From positions 70,930 through 121,502 of the forward strand of contig NZ_FOJM01000020.1 of NCBI RefSeq assembly GCF_900111825.1: 50,573 nucleotides of DNA, given 5' to 3'. Shown piece by piece: positions 43,152 to 50,359 of this stretch. A program made the translations under genes and the position numbers. Position 1 is the first letter of the stretch. Every line of letters starts with the position of its first letter. The notes below the pieces were generated by a model that was not told where the DNA came from, searched no databases, and saw only the letters and a list, made by a program, of their open reading frames with translations. This DNA comes from Pedobacter suwonensis. Lineage in GTDB: Bacteria > Bacteroidota > Bacteroidia > Sphingobacteriales > Sphingobacteriaceae.

Positions 43152-43913
43152 CTAGCTATTTAATGCTTTAATAATATCTGTAAAATCGCGTGATTTTAAC
43201 GATGCGCCACCAATCAGGCCACCATCAATATCTTTTTGCGCAAATAAGCTCGCGGCATTACCCGGATTACAACTGCCACCATATAAGATAGTGGTATCAT
43301 CGGCTATATTAAAACCATAATTCGCTTCAATCTCACTGCGGATAAAAGCGTGGATATCCTGTGCCTGTTCTGGTGATGCAGTCAACCCCGTTCCAATAGC
43401 CCAAACAGGTTCGTAAGCGATCACGATTTTTTTAAAATCTTCTTCGGTTAAACTAAAAAGCCCCTCTACCAGTTGCTTTTTCAATACTTCATAATAACTA
43501 CCGTTGTTACGCTCATCCAAAGTTTCGCCAATGCAGAAAATCGGCGTTAAGCCGTTGGCTAAAGCAATTTTAGTTTTTTCTGCCAGTAAAGCATCGCTTT
43601 CAGCAAAATATTGTCTGCGTTCTGAGTGACCCAAAATCACATATTCTGCACCTACAGATTTCACCATTTTGGCCGAAGTTTCACCCGTATAGGCTCCACT
43701 TTCCTTATCGCTGATATTTTGAGCACCAATTTTAACATCGTTACCACCCAATTTTGCCAGGCTGTTTAAATGAATAAATGGCGAACAAATGATGGCCAGT
43801 TGATCGCCTTTTCGCTCATCTTTAACCATATTTACGATTTCGCTGAACAACGAAACGCCTTCGTTATAATCCAGGTTCATTTTCCAGTTACCGGCAACAA
43901 TCTTTTTTCTCAT
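43152..43913 (-). CDS. tpiA: Triosephosphate isomerase
   Basis: Glycolytic TIM-barrel enzyme interconverting dihydroxyacetone phosphate and glyceraldehyde-3-phosphate. 253 aa. Catalytic K11 in NWKMN, H96 in LGHSERR and E168 in AYEPVWAIGTG, plus the phosphate-binding YGGSCNPGNA, are all intact. It is third in an operon between RDD and prmA (19- and 0-nt gaps). Confidence 0.97.
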   Translation of the reverse strand: MRKKIVAGNWKMNLDYNEGVSLFSEIVNMVKDERKGDQLAIICSPFIHLNSLAKLGGNDVKIGAQNISDKESGAYTGETSAKMVKSVGAEYVILGHSERRQYFAESDALLAEKTKIALANGLTPIFCIGETLDERNNGSYYEVLKKQLVEGLFSLTEEDFKKIVIAYEPVWAIGTGLTASPEQAQDIHAFIRSEIEANYGFNIADDTTILYGGSCNPGNAASLFAQKDIDGGLIGGASLKSRDFTDIIKALNS

Positions 43914-43932
43914 TTTGTATTAGTTTTATATT

Positions 43933-44385
43933 TTAATTAAAGGGTCTTATTGGTCCCAAATTCTGGCCAGGGTCTGTTGTATCAATTACAAGCGTTTTTG
44001 CATATGCATCACCTACCCGTTGATTTTTTTCTGAATTTCTAACAAGGAGAAATGCGACAAGGCCGAAGCAAAAAAAATCAATAGGATCAAAAAAGCGTCG
44101 CTTAAGTGCCTGGGTAATTCCAATTTTTTCGCCATGCAAGGTTACAACTTTTAAATTAAAAGATTGATGCCCTAATGTAGCGCCATACACGCCTTCAGCT
44201 ATCACAAAATAGAGTAGCCAAAAAAGCAAAATGGGCAAAATACCACCTCCTGATATTGTATAAGCCCTTTCTTCAACATATTCTCCGAAAAAAATCAGGT
44301 ATACCATAAAGCAAGCCCCAAAAAGCCCATAATCTAAAATAGATGCATAGATTCTTTTTTTAATATTAGCTTTATAATGCCTCAT
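43933..44385 (-). CDS. RDD-family membrane protein
   Basis: 150 aa with three hydrophobic segments (about 15-32, 50-68, 108-125) typical of RDD proteins. Family-typical residues include RIYASILDYGLFG near the start (the R..D pattern) and ATLGHQSFNLKVV mid-protein. RDD proteins are small transporters or membrane regulators, and some bind Na+. It begins 2 nt after the GlmU-like gene ends, so it is in the same operon; the link to cell-wall sugar synthesis or glycolysis is unexplained. Confidence 0.85.
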   Translation of the reverse strand: MRHYKANIKKRIYASILDYGLFGACFMVYLIFFGEYVEERAYTISGGGILPILLFWLLYFVIAEGVYGATLGHQSFNLKVVTLHGEKIGITQALKRRFFDPIDFFCFGLVAFLLVRNSEKNQRVGDAYAKTLVIDTTDPGQNLGPIRPFN

Positions 44386-44387
44386 TA

Positions 44388-45554
44388 TTAAACCCTTCTA
44401 TACGATTCTGTTAATTCAAATACTTTAGTAATAATGTCCTTTTCTACTTCATCAAAAGCCATATTTTTTCTTGCAAATACCTTTTCGGTAGTTTCGAACA
44501 TTTTATGCAGCTTATAAATGTCGAAACCAGCCGCACCGCCCCAGCTAAAATCGGGTATGTGATTTGGCGGAAAACCACCTCCGAAAACATTGGCTCCAAC
44601 CCCTACCACACTACCGGTATTGAACATGGTATTAATACCTGCTTTAGCGTGGTCGGCCATGATCAGTCCACAAAATTGGAGGCTGGTGTTGCGCATTTTC
44701 CGAGTTTCGTAATCATAAAGTTTTACCTGTGCATAATTATTTTTTAAATTCGAATTATTGGTATCTGCGCCGATATTACACCACTCGCCCATTACCGAAT
44801 TACCCAGATATCCTTCGTGGCCCTTTGCGGAGTTACCCCAGATTACGGCGTTGTTAATTTCGCCACCTGCACGGCTATTGGGACCAATTGTGGTACCCGA
44901 ATAGATCTTCGCACCCATTTTTATGGATGAATTTTCACAAAGTGCAAAAGATCCCCTGATTAAAGAGCCTTCCCAAACCTCGGCATTTTTACCGATGTAA
45001 ATTGGTCCATAAGTAGTATTAAACACGCTGCACTCTGCTTTTGCACCTTCCTCCAGGAAAATATCATCGCCCAGTAACTGGTTGGTACTACTTAGTTTTG
45101 CAGAGCTGCGTCCTTCGGTTAATAATTTAAAATCTTTTCTGATCTCTGATGGGTTATTTCCAAAAATATGCTCCGGATAAACGATACGTGTAAAGTCTCC
45201 GGAGTATTCAATTTGCTTGAGCGACTTAATCCTTTCAAGAGCGTGCTGATCAGCAATGTAGGCTATAACAACATCGTTTTGATAAAGTGCTTCTCCCGCT
45301 TTAAGGCCGGATATAGCATCAAGCAAGGCTTCGTCAGGACAAACAGAACCATTTATACATAAATCGGCATTAGGCTTTGGTGCAAATTTTACAGAAAGGT
45401 AATCCTGGGTGTGAAAGCCAAAATCAGCTTTTAAATGTTTTGCCCATTTCTCAGCAATGGTTAAAATACCAATGCGTAAATCGGCCACAGGCCTGGTAAA
45501 CGTAAGTGGACGTAAGAACATCCAGGAAGCATCATCAAATAGATTGATTGTCAT
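44388..45554 (-). CDS. GlmU-like sugar-nucleotide synthesis protein (alternative bacterial family, TIGR03991-like)
   Basis: 389 aa. N-terminal part resembles a nucleotidyltransferase (WMFLRPLTFTRPVADLRIGILTIAEKW), and the C-terminal part is a left-handed beta-helix of hexapeptide repeats (IYIGKNAEVWEGSLIRG, IGPNSRAGGEINNAVIWG). This is the pattern of the alternative bacterial GlmU family, thought to make UDP-GlcNAc from glucosamine-1-phosphate. I start at MTINLFDDA (45554), 6 nt after a perfect -7 box; the longer frame (to 45593) would start inside the terminator. First gene of a four-gene operon with RDD, tpiA and prmA. Confidence 0.85.
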   Translation of the reverse strand: MTINLFDDASWMFLRPLTFTRPVADLRIGILTIAEKWAKHLKADFGFHTQDYLSVKFAPKPNADLCINGSVCPDEALLDAISGLKAGEALYQNDVVIAYIADQHALERIKSLKQIEYSGDFTRIVYPEHIFGNNPSEIRKDFKLLTEGRSSAKLSSTNQLLGDDIFLEEGAKAECSVFNTTYGPIYIGKNAEVWEGSLIRGSFALCENSSIKMGAKIYSGTTIGPNSRAGGEINNAVIWGNSAKGHEGYLGNSVMGEWCNIGADTNNSNLKNNYAQVKLYDYETRKMRNTSLQFCGLIMADHAKAGINTMFNTGSVVGVGANVFGGGFPPNHIPDFSWGGAAGFDIYKLHKMFETTEKVFARKNMAFDEVEKDIITKVFELTESYRRV

Positions 45555-45560
45555 AAGCAG

Positions 45561-45594
45561 CAAAAATAAAAAAAGTCCCGATGCTTTTGGCAAA
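45561..45594 (-). promoter_or_regulatory. Promoter of the GlmU-like operon, embedded in a terminator
   Basis: Minus strand TTTG (45591-45594), 22 bp, TATTTTTG (45561-45568), 6 nt before the ATG. The -7 box follows the T-run of the L31 terminator and the -33 box lies within the terminator loop. Confidence 0.72.
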
Positions 45595-45601
45595 GGGACT
45601 T
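45570..45601 (-). terminator. Terminator of rpmE2 overlapping the next promoter
   Basis: Stem AAGTCCC/GGGACTT with a 15-nt loop followed on the minus strand by TTTTTTT-A-TTTTTG. It lies 26 nt past the rpmE2 stop. Confidence 0.78.
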
Positions 45602-45626
45602 CAAAAAATGCTTTTTGTTGCTAGAA

Positions 45627-45875
45627 TTATTTCTTAGCGTAACGGTTTTTAAATTTATCGATACGTCCTGCTGTATCAACCAATTTCATTTTACCAGTAT
45701 AAAAAGGGTGTGAAGTGTGAGAAATCTCTAATTTATAAAGCGGATACTCGTTGCCATCTTCCCATTTAATTGTTTCTTTAGTATCTACACAAGATTTTGT
45801 TAAGAAAGCATATTCGTTAGACATATCTTTAAAAACAACTGGTCTGTAGCTTGTTGGGTGCAAATCTTTTTTCAT
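45627..45875 (-). CDS. rpmE2: 50S ribosomal protein L31, type B
   Basis: 82 aa in the large ribosomal subunit. Start set at MKKDLHPTSYRPVVF (45875), where the family begins; the frame runs on to 45941. It lacks the CxxC zinc pair of type A L31, so this is the zinc-free type B paralogue. YPLYKLEISHTSHPFYTGK is the family signature. The zinc-free form often replaces the zinc form under zinc shortage, but here it may be the only L31. Confidence 0.95.
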   Translation of the reverse strand: MKKDLHPTSYRPVVFKDMSNEYAFLTKSCVDTKETIKWEDGNEYPLYKLEISHTSHPFYTGKMKLVDTAGRIDKFKNRYAKK

Positions 45876-45971
45876 TTGAATATTATTTTTAGTTATTTGT
45901 GTGAAAGCATCAAGAACATTCTTGCAATTTGCTGGCAACAACGCTTATGACATTTCCTATTAGTCTTTCTA

Positions 45972-45986
45972 CCTCTATTTTAGAGG
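45972..45986 (-). other. Perfect inverted repeat upstream of rpmE2
   Basis: CCTCTA-TTT-TAGAGG (15 bp) about 100 nt upstream of rpmE2. It may be a leader hairpin for L31 autoregulation, as ribosomal-protein genes often have, or an unrelated palindrome. Confidence 0.35.
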
Positions 45987-46150
45987 ATGCAAATATCCTA
46001 ATTTTATTTTTGATTTACAAGCCTAAATAAAGAATTTTAAATTATATCTTTCTTCTGCTTGCGGAAGTGTGAAAACATACCGATGGCCCGGTTTAGCAAA
46101 ACTAAACTTTTTAAGCTGAATATTGTTTTCCAGATGTTTAAAATTTTATG

Positions 46151-46158
46151 TAAGTTTG
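46151..46158 (+). promoter_or_regulatory. -7 element of the 55-aa gene
   Basis: TAAGTTTG ends 4 nt before the ATG at 46163 and fits TAnnTTTG. No close -33 TTTG; ATTG occurs 25 bp upstream. Confidence 0.45.
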
Positions 46159-46162
46159 ATAT

Positions 46163-46330
46163 ATGAGAAAACACGGCGAATTAGATGGCATTATCCATGC
46201 CAACAGCAGCGGGAAGCTCTATATTAAAAGTCCTGATTTTTTTGCACAGCCAAGGGTAATTGAGATGGTAAGCGCGTTGATGCAATCAAATATCTTTAAA
46301 AAAATAGAAAAGGATAAAAGCAAAAAATAA
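46163..46330 (+). CDS. Small conserved-looking protein, 55 aa
   Basis: Short frame starting with ATG and ending TAA at 46330, under the usual size cut-off. The product (MRKHGELDGIIHANSSGK ... PRVIEMVSALMQSNIFKKIEKDK) is balanced in composition, with a mixed N-terminus and a helical, Lys-rich C-terminus; no known family. Support: a -7 box directly in front, an 8-nt gap to the next gene and no competing frame in the region. Only comparative data can prove it is translated. Confidence 0.6.
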   Translation: MRKHGELDGIIHANSSGKLYIKSPDFFAQPRVIEMVSALMQSNIFKKIEKDKSKK

Positions 46331-46338
46331 CCTTATAA

Positions 46339-47037
46339 ATGCCATTTAACCTACTTTTATTCCCTCTGGTAGGCGGCTACTATATATTAATCCGGTTCAG
46401 ATACCTGCGGTATGTACAATACCGGCTGGAAAGCCAGCGAATATTACTGAATGCCGCCTTTGCAGGTATTTTACTGCTTGGTGCATGTTTTATATTAAGG
46501 GCAATCTTCATTGCCATCTGGCCGGAAATGATTGAATACCTTAGCAAATCACTTCCGATACACACTCCTTATTTCGGCACGACCAGCCTCTCGTTGTTTG
46601 TTGCGGTTGCGGCAACAGAAATTGCTAATCTCTTCATTAATCGCCTTAAAGCCATAAAAAGGGCGATAGCTACTTCAGGAAACGAATTTGAATTACTATT
46701 AAGTTCATCTTTTTTCGATGCCCATCTTTTACAGTTCACTATGGACAGCGGGAAATTCTACATCGGATGGGTAAAAGAATTACCAAAACCCTTTACCACC
46801 AGTTATATACGCATTACCCCTGCATTTAGTGGTTACCGCAGAACTGATGACAAGGAACTGGTTTTCACCACGCAGTATTTAACCGTTTATGCCAGCTATA
46901 TTGAGGATGGCTCTGTAGCAAATACCGATGAACTGAAAACCGATCTCGTGCTGAAAGCAGATAAGATCAACTCAGTTTCGTTTTTTGATATGGATATGTA
47001 TAACCGCTTTAATCCTGTACAGGAAGAAGCCACCTAA
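46339..47037 (+). CDS. Membrane protein of unknown function
   Basis: 232 aa. Two hydrophobic segments near 36-58 (ILLNAAFAGILLLGACFILRAIF) and 84-104 (SLFVAVAATEIANLFI), then a soluble C-terminal domain of about 130 residues with beta-like segments (FELLLSSSFFDAHLLQFTMDSGKFYIGWVKELP). No family recognised. It directly follows the 55-aa gene and its last 4 nt overlap the convergent 94-aa gene. The soluble domain may face the cytoplasm. Confidence 0.72.
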   Translation: MPFNLLLFPLVGGYYILIRFRYLRYVQYRLESQRILLNAAFAGILLLGACFILRAIFIAIWPEMIEYLSKSLPIHTPYFGTTSLSLFVAVAATEIANLFINRLKAIKRAIATSGNEFELLLSSSFFDAHLLQFTMDSGKFYIGWVKELPKPFTTSYIRITPAFSGYRRTDDKELVFTTQYLTVYASYIEDGSVANTDELKTDLVLKADKINSVSFFDMDMYNRFNPVQEEAT

Positions 47038-47318
47038 TCTTTCTTAGGACTATATTTTTTCCAGGTTTCTATTTTGGCCATCTGCCGCGCGATATAGGCA
47101 TCAGCAATTACTTCAGCTGAACTTGAACCTTCCACTGTCTCCAACAGCTCCTTTAATTTATACTGGTCTACATCGGCTTTATATAAAATCTGGATCAGTT
47201 TAGGAAAATCGTTATCAATGAGATAAGCAAAAGCATCAACCATTGCAGCGCGCAACTGACTTTCGGAAAGATTATTTTCAATATCGAAATCTTTGCTGAT
47301 GATGTTAATGAGTGACAT
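47034..47318 (-). CDS. Small protein of unknown function, 94 aa
   Basis: 94 aa, all helical by appearance (LSESQLRAAMVDAFAYLIDNDFPKLIQILYKADVD; AEVIADAYIARQMAKIETWKKYSPKK), acidic. No motif recognised. Convergent with and overlapping the membrane-protein gene by 4 nt. Its start is followed on the same strand by a GATT octad repeat at 47326-47357 upstream. Confidence 0.65.
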   Translation of the reverse strand: MSLINIISKDFDIENNLSESQLRAAMVDAFAYLIDNDFPKLIQILYKADVDQYKLKELLETVEGSSSAEVIADAYIARQMAKIETWKKYSPKKD

Positions 47319-47325
47319 GGAACAG

Positions 47326-47357
47326 GATTTTAAGATTGCAGGATTCCAAGATTAAAG
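47326..47357. repeat. Octad repeat, core GATT (4 units)
   Basis: GATT occurs at 47326, 47334, 47342 and 47350, exactly 8 nt apart (GATTTTAA, GATTGCAG, GATTCCAA, GATTAAAG). Same style as the heptad arrays but with period 8, and in a gene's upstream rather than downstream flank. Confidence 0.65.
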
Positions 47358-47580
47358 TTTGTTAGCATAGAAGTTGTTCATATTGGGCTTAGGCAATTTA
47401 CACTGCCCGAAGAAGCACAGTCGAAAATTAAATAAATTTGGTAAAAGCGTCAACTCTTGATTTAAACACTATTTCGCCTTATACTTGTGGTGTGCTTGCT
47501 TGTTTCACAGGTTTCGGCGGGACTATTACGGTTAGCAGGACTTTAGATGCTACGGAACAAGAGACCGTTCGTTTTCAAAA

Positions 47581-47608
47581 GACCCTGAAATAAATTCAGG
47601 GTGACGCA
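47581..47608 (-). repeat. REP-like hairpin behind the epimerase gene
   Basis: Perfect stem ACCCTGAA/TTCAGGGT (47582-47602) with a 5-nt loop and GACG flank, same family as the 6677 and 19003 copies. On the minus strand CTTTT follows, so it may terminate the epimerase transcript. The rest of spacer 47319-47612 shows nothing else. Confidence 0.72.
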
Positions 47609-47612
47609 CGAA

Positions 47613-48020
47613 TTAAATCCACTTAATTTCCTGGCAAATTTCAATCAACACACCATTGGTATCTTTTGGATGAACAAAACAAACCATTTTATTGTCTGCA
47701 CCCTTTTTTGGAGAATCATTGAGCAACACAAAACCTTCTTTATGCAGTCTTTCCATTTCTGCCAGGATATCATCAACCAGGAAAGCGATATGATGAATTC
47801 CCTCCCCCTTTTTCTCGATAAATTTAGCGATAGCGCTATCTGGTGCAGTAGCTTGAAGCAACTCTACTTTATTCTCGCCAGTTTTAAAGAAAGCGGTATT
47901 GACCAGTTCGGATGCCACCTGTTCGGTTTTATAACAATCGGTATTGAGCAGTTTCTCGTATATGGCTATGGAACGGTTAAGGTCTTTTACCGCGATACCG
48001 ATGTGTTCTATCTTTTTCAT
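47613..48020 (-). CDS. mce: Methylmalonyl-CoA epimerase
   Basis: 135-aa VOC-fold enzyme turning (S)- into (R)-methylmalonyl-CoA in propionate and odd-chain metabolism. EHIGIAVKDLNRSIAIYEKLL starts the fold; metal ligands are plausibly H6, the GIHHIAFLVDD region and E in GVLIEICQ. The mutase and carboxylase genes expected with it are not here. Divergent from iscS, 117 bp apart. Confidence 0.92.
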   Translation of the reverse strand: MKKIEHIGIAVKDLNRSIAIYEKLLNTDCYKTEQVASELVNTAFFKTGENKVELLQATAPDSAIAKFIEKKGEGIHHIAFLVDDILAEMERLHKEGFVLLNDSPKKGADNKMVCFVHPKDTNGVLIEICQEIKWI

Positions 48021-48086
48021 AGGGTATAAGGTTATGTTAATGTAAAAATGCAGCTTTTCTCTATAAGCTCATAGCTATTATTTATA

Positions 48087-48115
48087 ATTGTTAAATAAGT
48101 TTTTTCGTATCTTTG
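48087..48115 (+). promoter_or_regulatory. Promoter of the isc operon
   Basis: ATTG (48087-48090), 17 bp, TATCTTTG (48108-48115), matching TTTG-N17-23-TAnnTTTG with one mismatch. The ATG is at 48138, leaving a leader of about 15 nt. No IscR-like site was recognised. Confidence 0.75.
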
Positions 48116-48137
48116 TATTATAATTAACAGAATAGAG

Positions 48138-49349
48138 ATGAAACAGCCGATATATTTAGATAATAATGCTACAACACCGTTAGATCCACGTGTGCTGGAA
48201 GCCATGCTACCTTACTTTACTGAAAAATTTGGAAACGCCGCAAGCCGTAACCATGCTTTTGGATGGGTGGCTGAAGAGGGCGTAGATTATGCCCGCGAGG
48301 AGGTAGCCAAATTAATCGGCTGTACTGAAAAAGAAATTATTTTTACATCAGGTGCTACTGAAGCCGATAACCTGGCGATTAAAGGTGTATTTGAAATGTA
48401 TAAAGAAAAAGGTAACCACATAATTACTGCGGTTACTGAACATAAAGCAGTTTTAGATACCTGTAAACACTTAGAAAAAAATGGCGCACGCGTTACTTAT
48501 TTAGGTGTTAAAGAAGACGGTTTAATTGATCTGGCTGAACTGGAAGCGGCCATGACTCCTGAAACGATTTTAGTTTCAATTATGTATGGCAACAATGAAA
48601 TTGGTGTAATTCAGCCCGTTAAAGAAATTGCAGCCATTGCCCACAAACATGGCGCTCTATTTATGACTGATGCTACACAGGCAGTCGGTAAAATTCCGGT
48701 TGATGTAAATGCTGATGGCATTGATTTAATGGCTTTCTCTGCACACAAAATGTACGGTCCGAAAGGTGTTGGTGCACTTTATGTTCGCCGTAAAAACCCA
48801 AGGGTTAAAGTTACTGCACAAATGGATGGCGGTGGCCACGAGCGCGGTATGCGTTCAGGTACCTTAAACGTTCCGGGTATTGTAGGTTTAGGTAAAGCTT
48901 GTGAACTTTGCCGGTTAGAAATGGAAAGCGAGGCCATCCGTTTATCAGCTTTACGCGATAAATTAGAATCAACTTTAAGCCAAATGGAAGAAAGCTATGT
49001 TAATGGTAACACACAACACCGTTTGCCACATGTAGCTAATATTTCTTTCAAATATGTTGAGGGTGAAGGTTTAATGATGGCGATGAGTGATTTGGCAGTA
49101 TCTTCAGGATCAGCTTGTACTTCAGCATCTTTAGAACCATCATATGTGTTGAAAAGCTTAGGTTTATCTGATGATCTGGCACATTCTTCTATCCGTTACG
49201 GTTTAGGAAGGTTTACTACTGAAGAAGAGATAGACCAGGCCATTGAAGTAACTCAAAAAGCGGTTAATCACCTGAGAGAACTTTCTCCACTTTGGGAAAT
49301 GTTCAAGGAAGGAATCGATTTGAGCAAAATTGAGTGGGCAGAACACTAA
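48138..49349 (+). CDS. iscS: Cysteine desulfurase IscS
   Basis: Pyridoxal-phosphate enzyme taking sulfur from cysteine for Fe-S cluster assembly. 403 aa. PLP lysine K204 in SAHKMYGPKG, the HKAV motif (H102) and active-site C327 in SSGSACTSA are intact. The mobile-loop cysteine and C-terminal length match group I (IscS/NifS). First of iscS-iscU-iscA; a 10-unit heptad repeat begins right after its stop. Confidence 0.97.
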   Translation: MKQPIYLDNNATTPLDPRVLEAMLPYFTEKFGNAASRNHAFGWVAEEGVDYAREEVAKLIGCTEKEIIFTSGATEADNLAIKGVFEMYKEKGNHIITAVTEHKAVLDTCKHLEKNGARVTYLGVKEDGLIDLAELEAAMTPETILVSIMYGNNEIGVIQPVKEIAAIAHKHGALFMTDATQAVGKIPVDVNADGIDLMAFSAHKMYGPKGVGALYVRRKNPRVKVTAQMDGGGHERGMRSGTLNVPGIVGLGKACELCRLEMESEAIRLSALRDKLESTLSQMEESYVNGNTQHRLPHVANISFKYVEGEGLMMAMSDLAVSSGSACTSASLEPSYVLKSLGLSDDLAHSSIRYGLGRFTTEEEIDQAIEVTQKAVNHLRELSPLWEMFKEGIDLSKIEWAEH

Positions 49350-49351
49350 GT

Positions 49352-49421
49352 CAGTTTGGAGTTGGCAGTTAACAGTTTGGAGAACGCGAACTGGCAATTG
49401 AAAACTGATCATTGAAAACTA
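49352..49421. repeat. Heptad repeat between iscS and iscU (10 units)
   Basis: Ten consecutive 7-nt units without an indel, from CAGTTTG, GAGTTGG, CAGTTAA to AAAACTG, ATCATTG, AAAACTA. The last base is mostly G and AGTT/ACTG words recur; the second half also shows a 14-nt period. It begins 3 nt after the iscS stop. Confidence 0.75.
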
Positions 49422-49462
49422 ATTAAAAAATTGCTCCGTAAGGAGATTAAAAAAATAAAATC

Positions 49463-49876
49463 ATGGCATATTCAGAAAAAGTAATTGATCATTACAATAA
49501 CCCGCGTAATGTAGGTACTCTAAATAAAGACAGTAAATTTGTAGGCACCGGGTTAGTTGGTGCACCTGAGTGTGGCGACGTAATGCGCTTGCAAATTGAG
49601 GTTGGAGAAGACAACGTCATTACCGATGCTAAATTTAAAACATTCGGTTGCGGTTCGGCTATTGCTTCTTCATCTTTAGCAACAGAATGGTTAAAAGGAA
49701 AAACAATTGATGAGGCATTGGCTATTGATAACATGGACATTGTGGAAGAATTGGCTTTACCACCAGTAAAAATCCACTGCTCAGTATTGGCAGAAGATGC
49801 AATTAAATCTGCCATTAACGATTACCGTGTTAAAAATGGTTTAGAAGCGATTGCGCTGGAAAAATCACACCACTAG
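49463..49876 (+). CDS. iscU: Fe-S cluster scaffold IscU
   Basis: 137-aa scaffold on which [2Fe-2S] and [4Fe-4S] clusters are built. The cysteines C37, C63 and C106 with D39 and H105 are present. The LPPVK chaperone-recognition motif (99-103) indicates delivery through a HscA-like chaperone, which is not in this window. Start at the ATG at 49463; the AGGAG at 49441 is 17 nt upstream and pairs with CTCC at 49434, so it is not a standard ribosome site. Confidence 0.96.
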   Translation: MAYSEKVIDHYNNPRNVGTLNKDSKFVGTGLVGAPECGDVMRLQIEVGEDNVITDAKFKTFGCGSAIASSSLATEWLKGKTIDEALAIDNMDIVEELALPPVKIHCSVLAEDAIKSAINDYRVKNGLEAIALEKSHH

Positions 49877-49877
49877 A

Positions 49878-49965
49878 CTAGATATGAGACAATAGATTTG
49901 AGATGTGAGGCACCTAACTTAGGCGCAAATACTTCTCAAATCTCATCTCTCAAATCACAAATCTT
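49878..49965. repeat. Inverted heptad repeat between iscU and iscA, core GAGA
   Basis: Left arm 49878-49912 (CTAGATA, TGAGACA, ATAGATT, TGAGATG, TGAGGCA) starts 1 nt after the iscU stop. Right arm 49932-49965 holds the same consensus on the minus strand (TGAGATT, TGAGAAG). The arms can pair as a hairpin. Same family as 40707 and 42135. Confidence 0.75.
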
Positions 49966-49972
49966 TATTACT

Positions 49973-50299
49973 ATGATTACGATAACAGATAAAGCAAAAG
50001 ACAAAATTGAGCACTTAATGCAGGATTCGGAAATGGGTTCTGATTACTTTTTACGTGTTTCAGTAAAAGGTGGCGGTTGCTCTGGTTTATCATACAATTT
50101 AGATTTCGATAACGAGGAACAAAAAGGGGATCAGTTTTTTGAAGATAAAGGAATTAAAATTGCTTTAGATATGAAATCTTTCCTCTACCTGGCCGGAACT
50201 GAATTAGATTTTACCGATGGTTTGAACGGAAAGGGTTTCAATTTTGTAAATCCAAATGCAAGTCGTACCTGCGGTTGTGGAGAGAGTTTCTCTGTATAA
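49973..50299 (+). CDS. iscA: A-type Fe-S carrier IscA
   Basis: 108 aa of the IscA/HesB family, carrying Fe-S clusters or iron to targets. The three conserved cysteines are C36 in GGGCSGLSY, C100 and C102 in TCGCGESF. Start at MITITDKAKDKIE (49973); the frame's upstream 25 codons run through the heptad repeat and are not part of the protein. Third gene of the isc operon; an IS remnant begins right behind it, where hscB/hscA/fdx often follow. Confidence 0.95.
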   Translation: MITITDKAKDKIEHLMQDSEMGSDYFLRVSVKGGGCSGLSYNLDFDNEEQKGDQFFEDKGIKIALDMKSFLYLAGTELDFTDGLNGKGFNFVNPNASRTCGCGESFSV

Positions 50300-50359
50300 A
50301 ATTAAAATGACTAGTCCTGAAATTTTGATACAGGATTAATAATAAATAAAGTTACAATT

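Noticed and set aside
49441..49445. AGGAG as a Shine-Dalgarno site for iscU
   Set aside because: It is 17 nt before the ATG, too far, and pairs with CTCC at 49434-49437.
49898..49972. Upstream extension of the iscA frame
   Set aside because: These 25 codons are a translation of the inverted heptad repeat; IscA family starts at MITITDKAKD.
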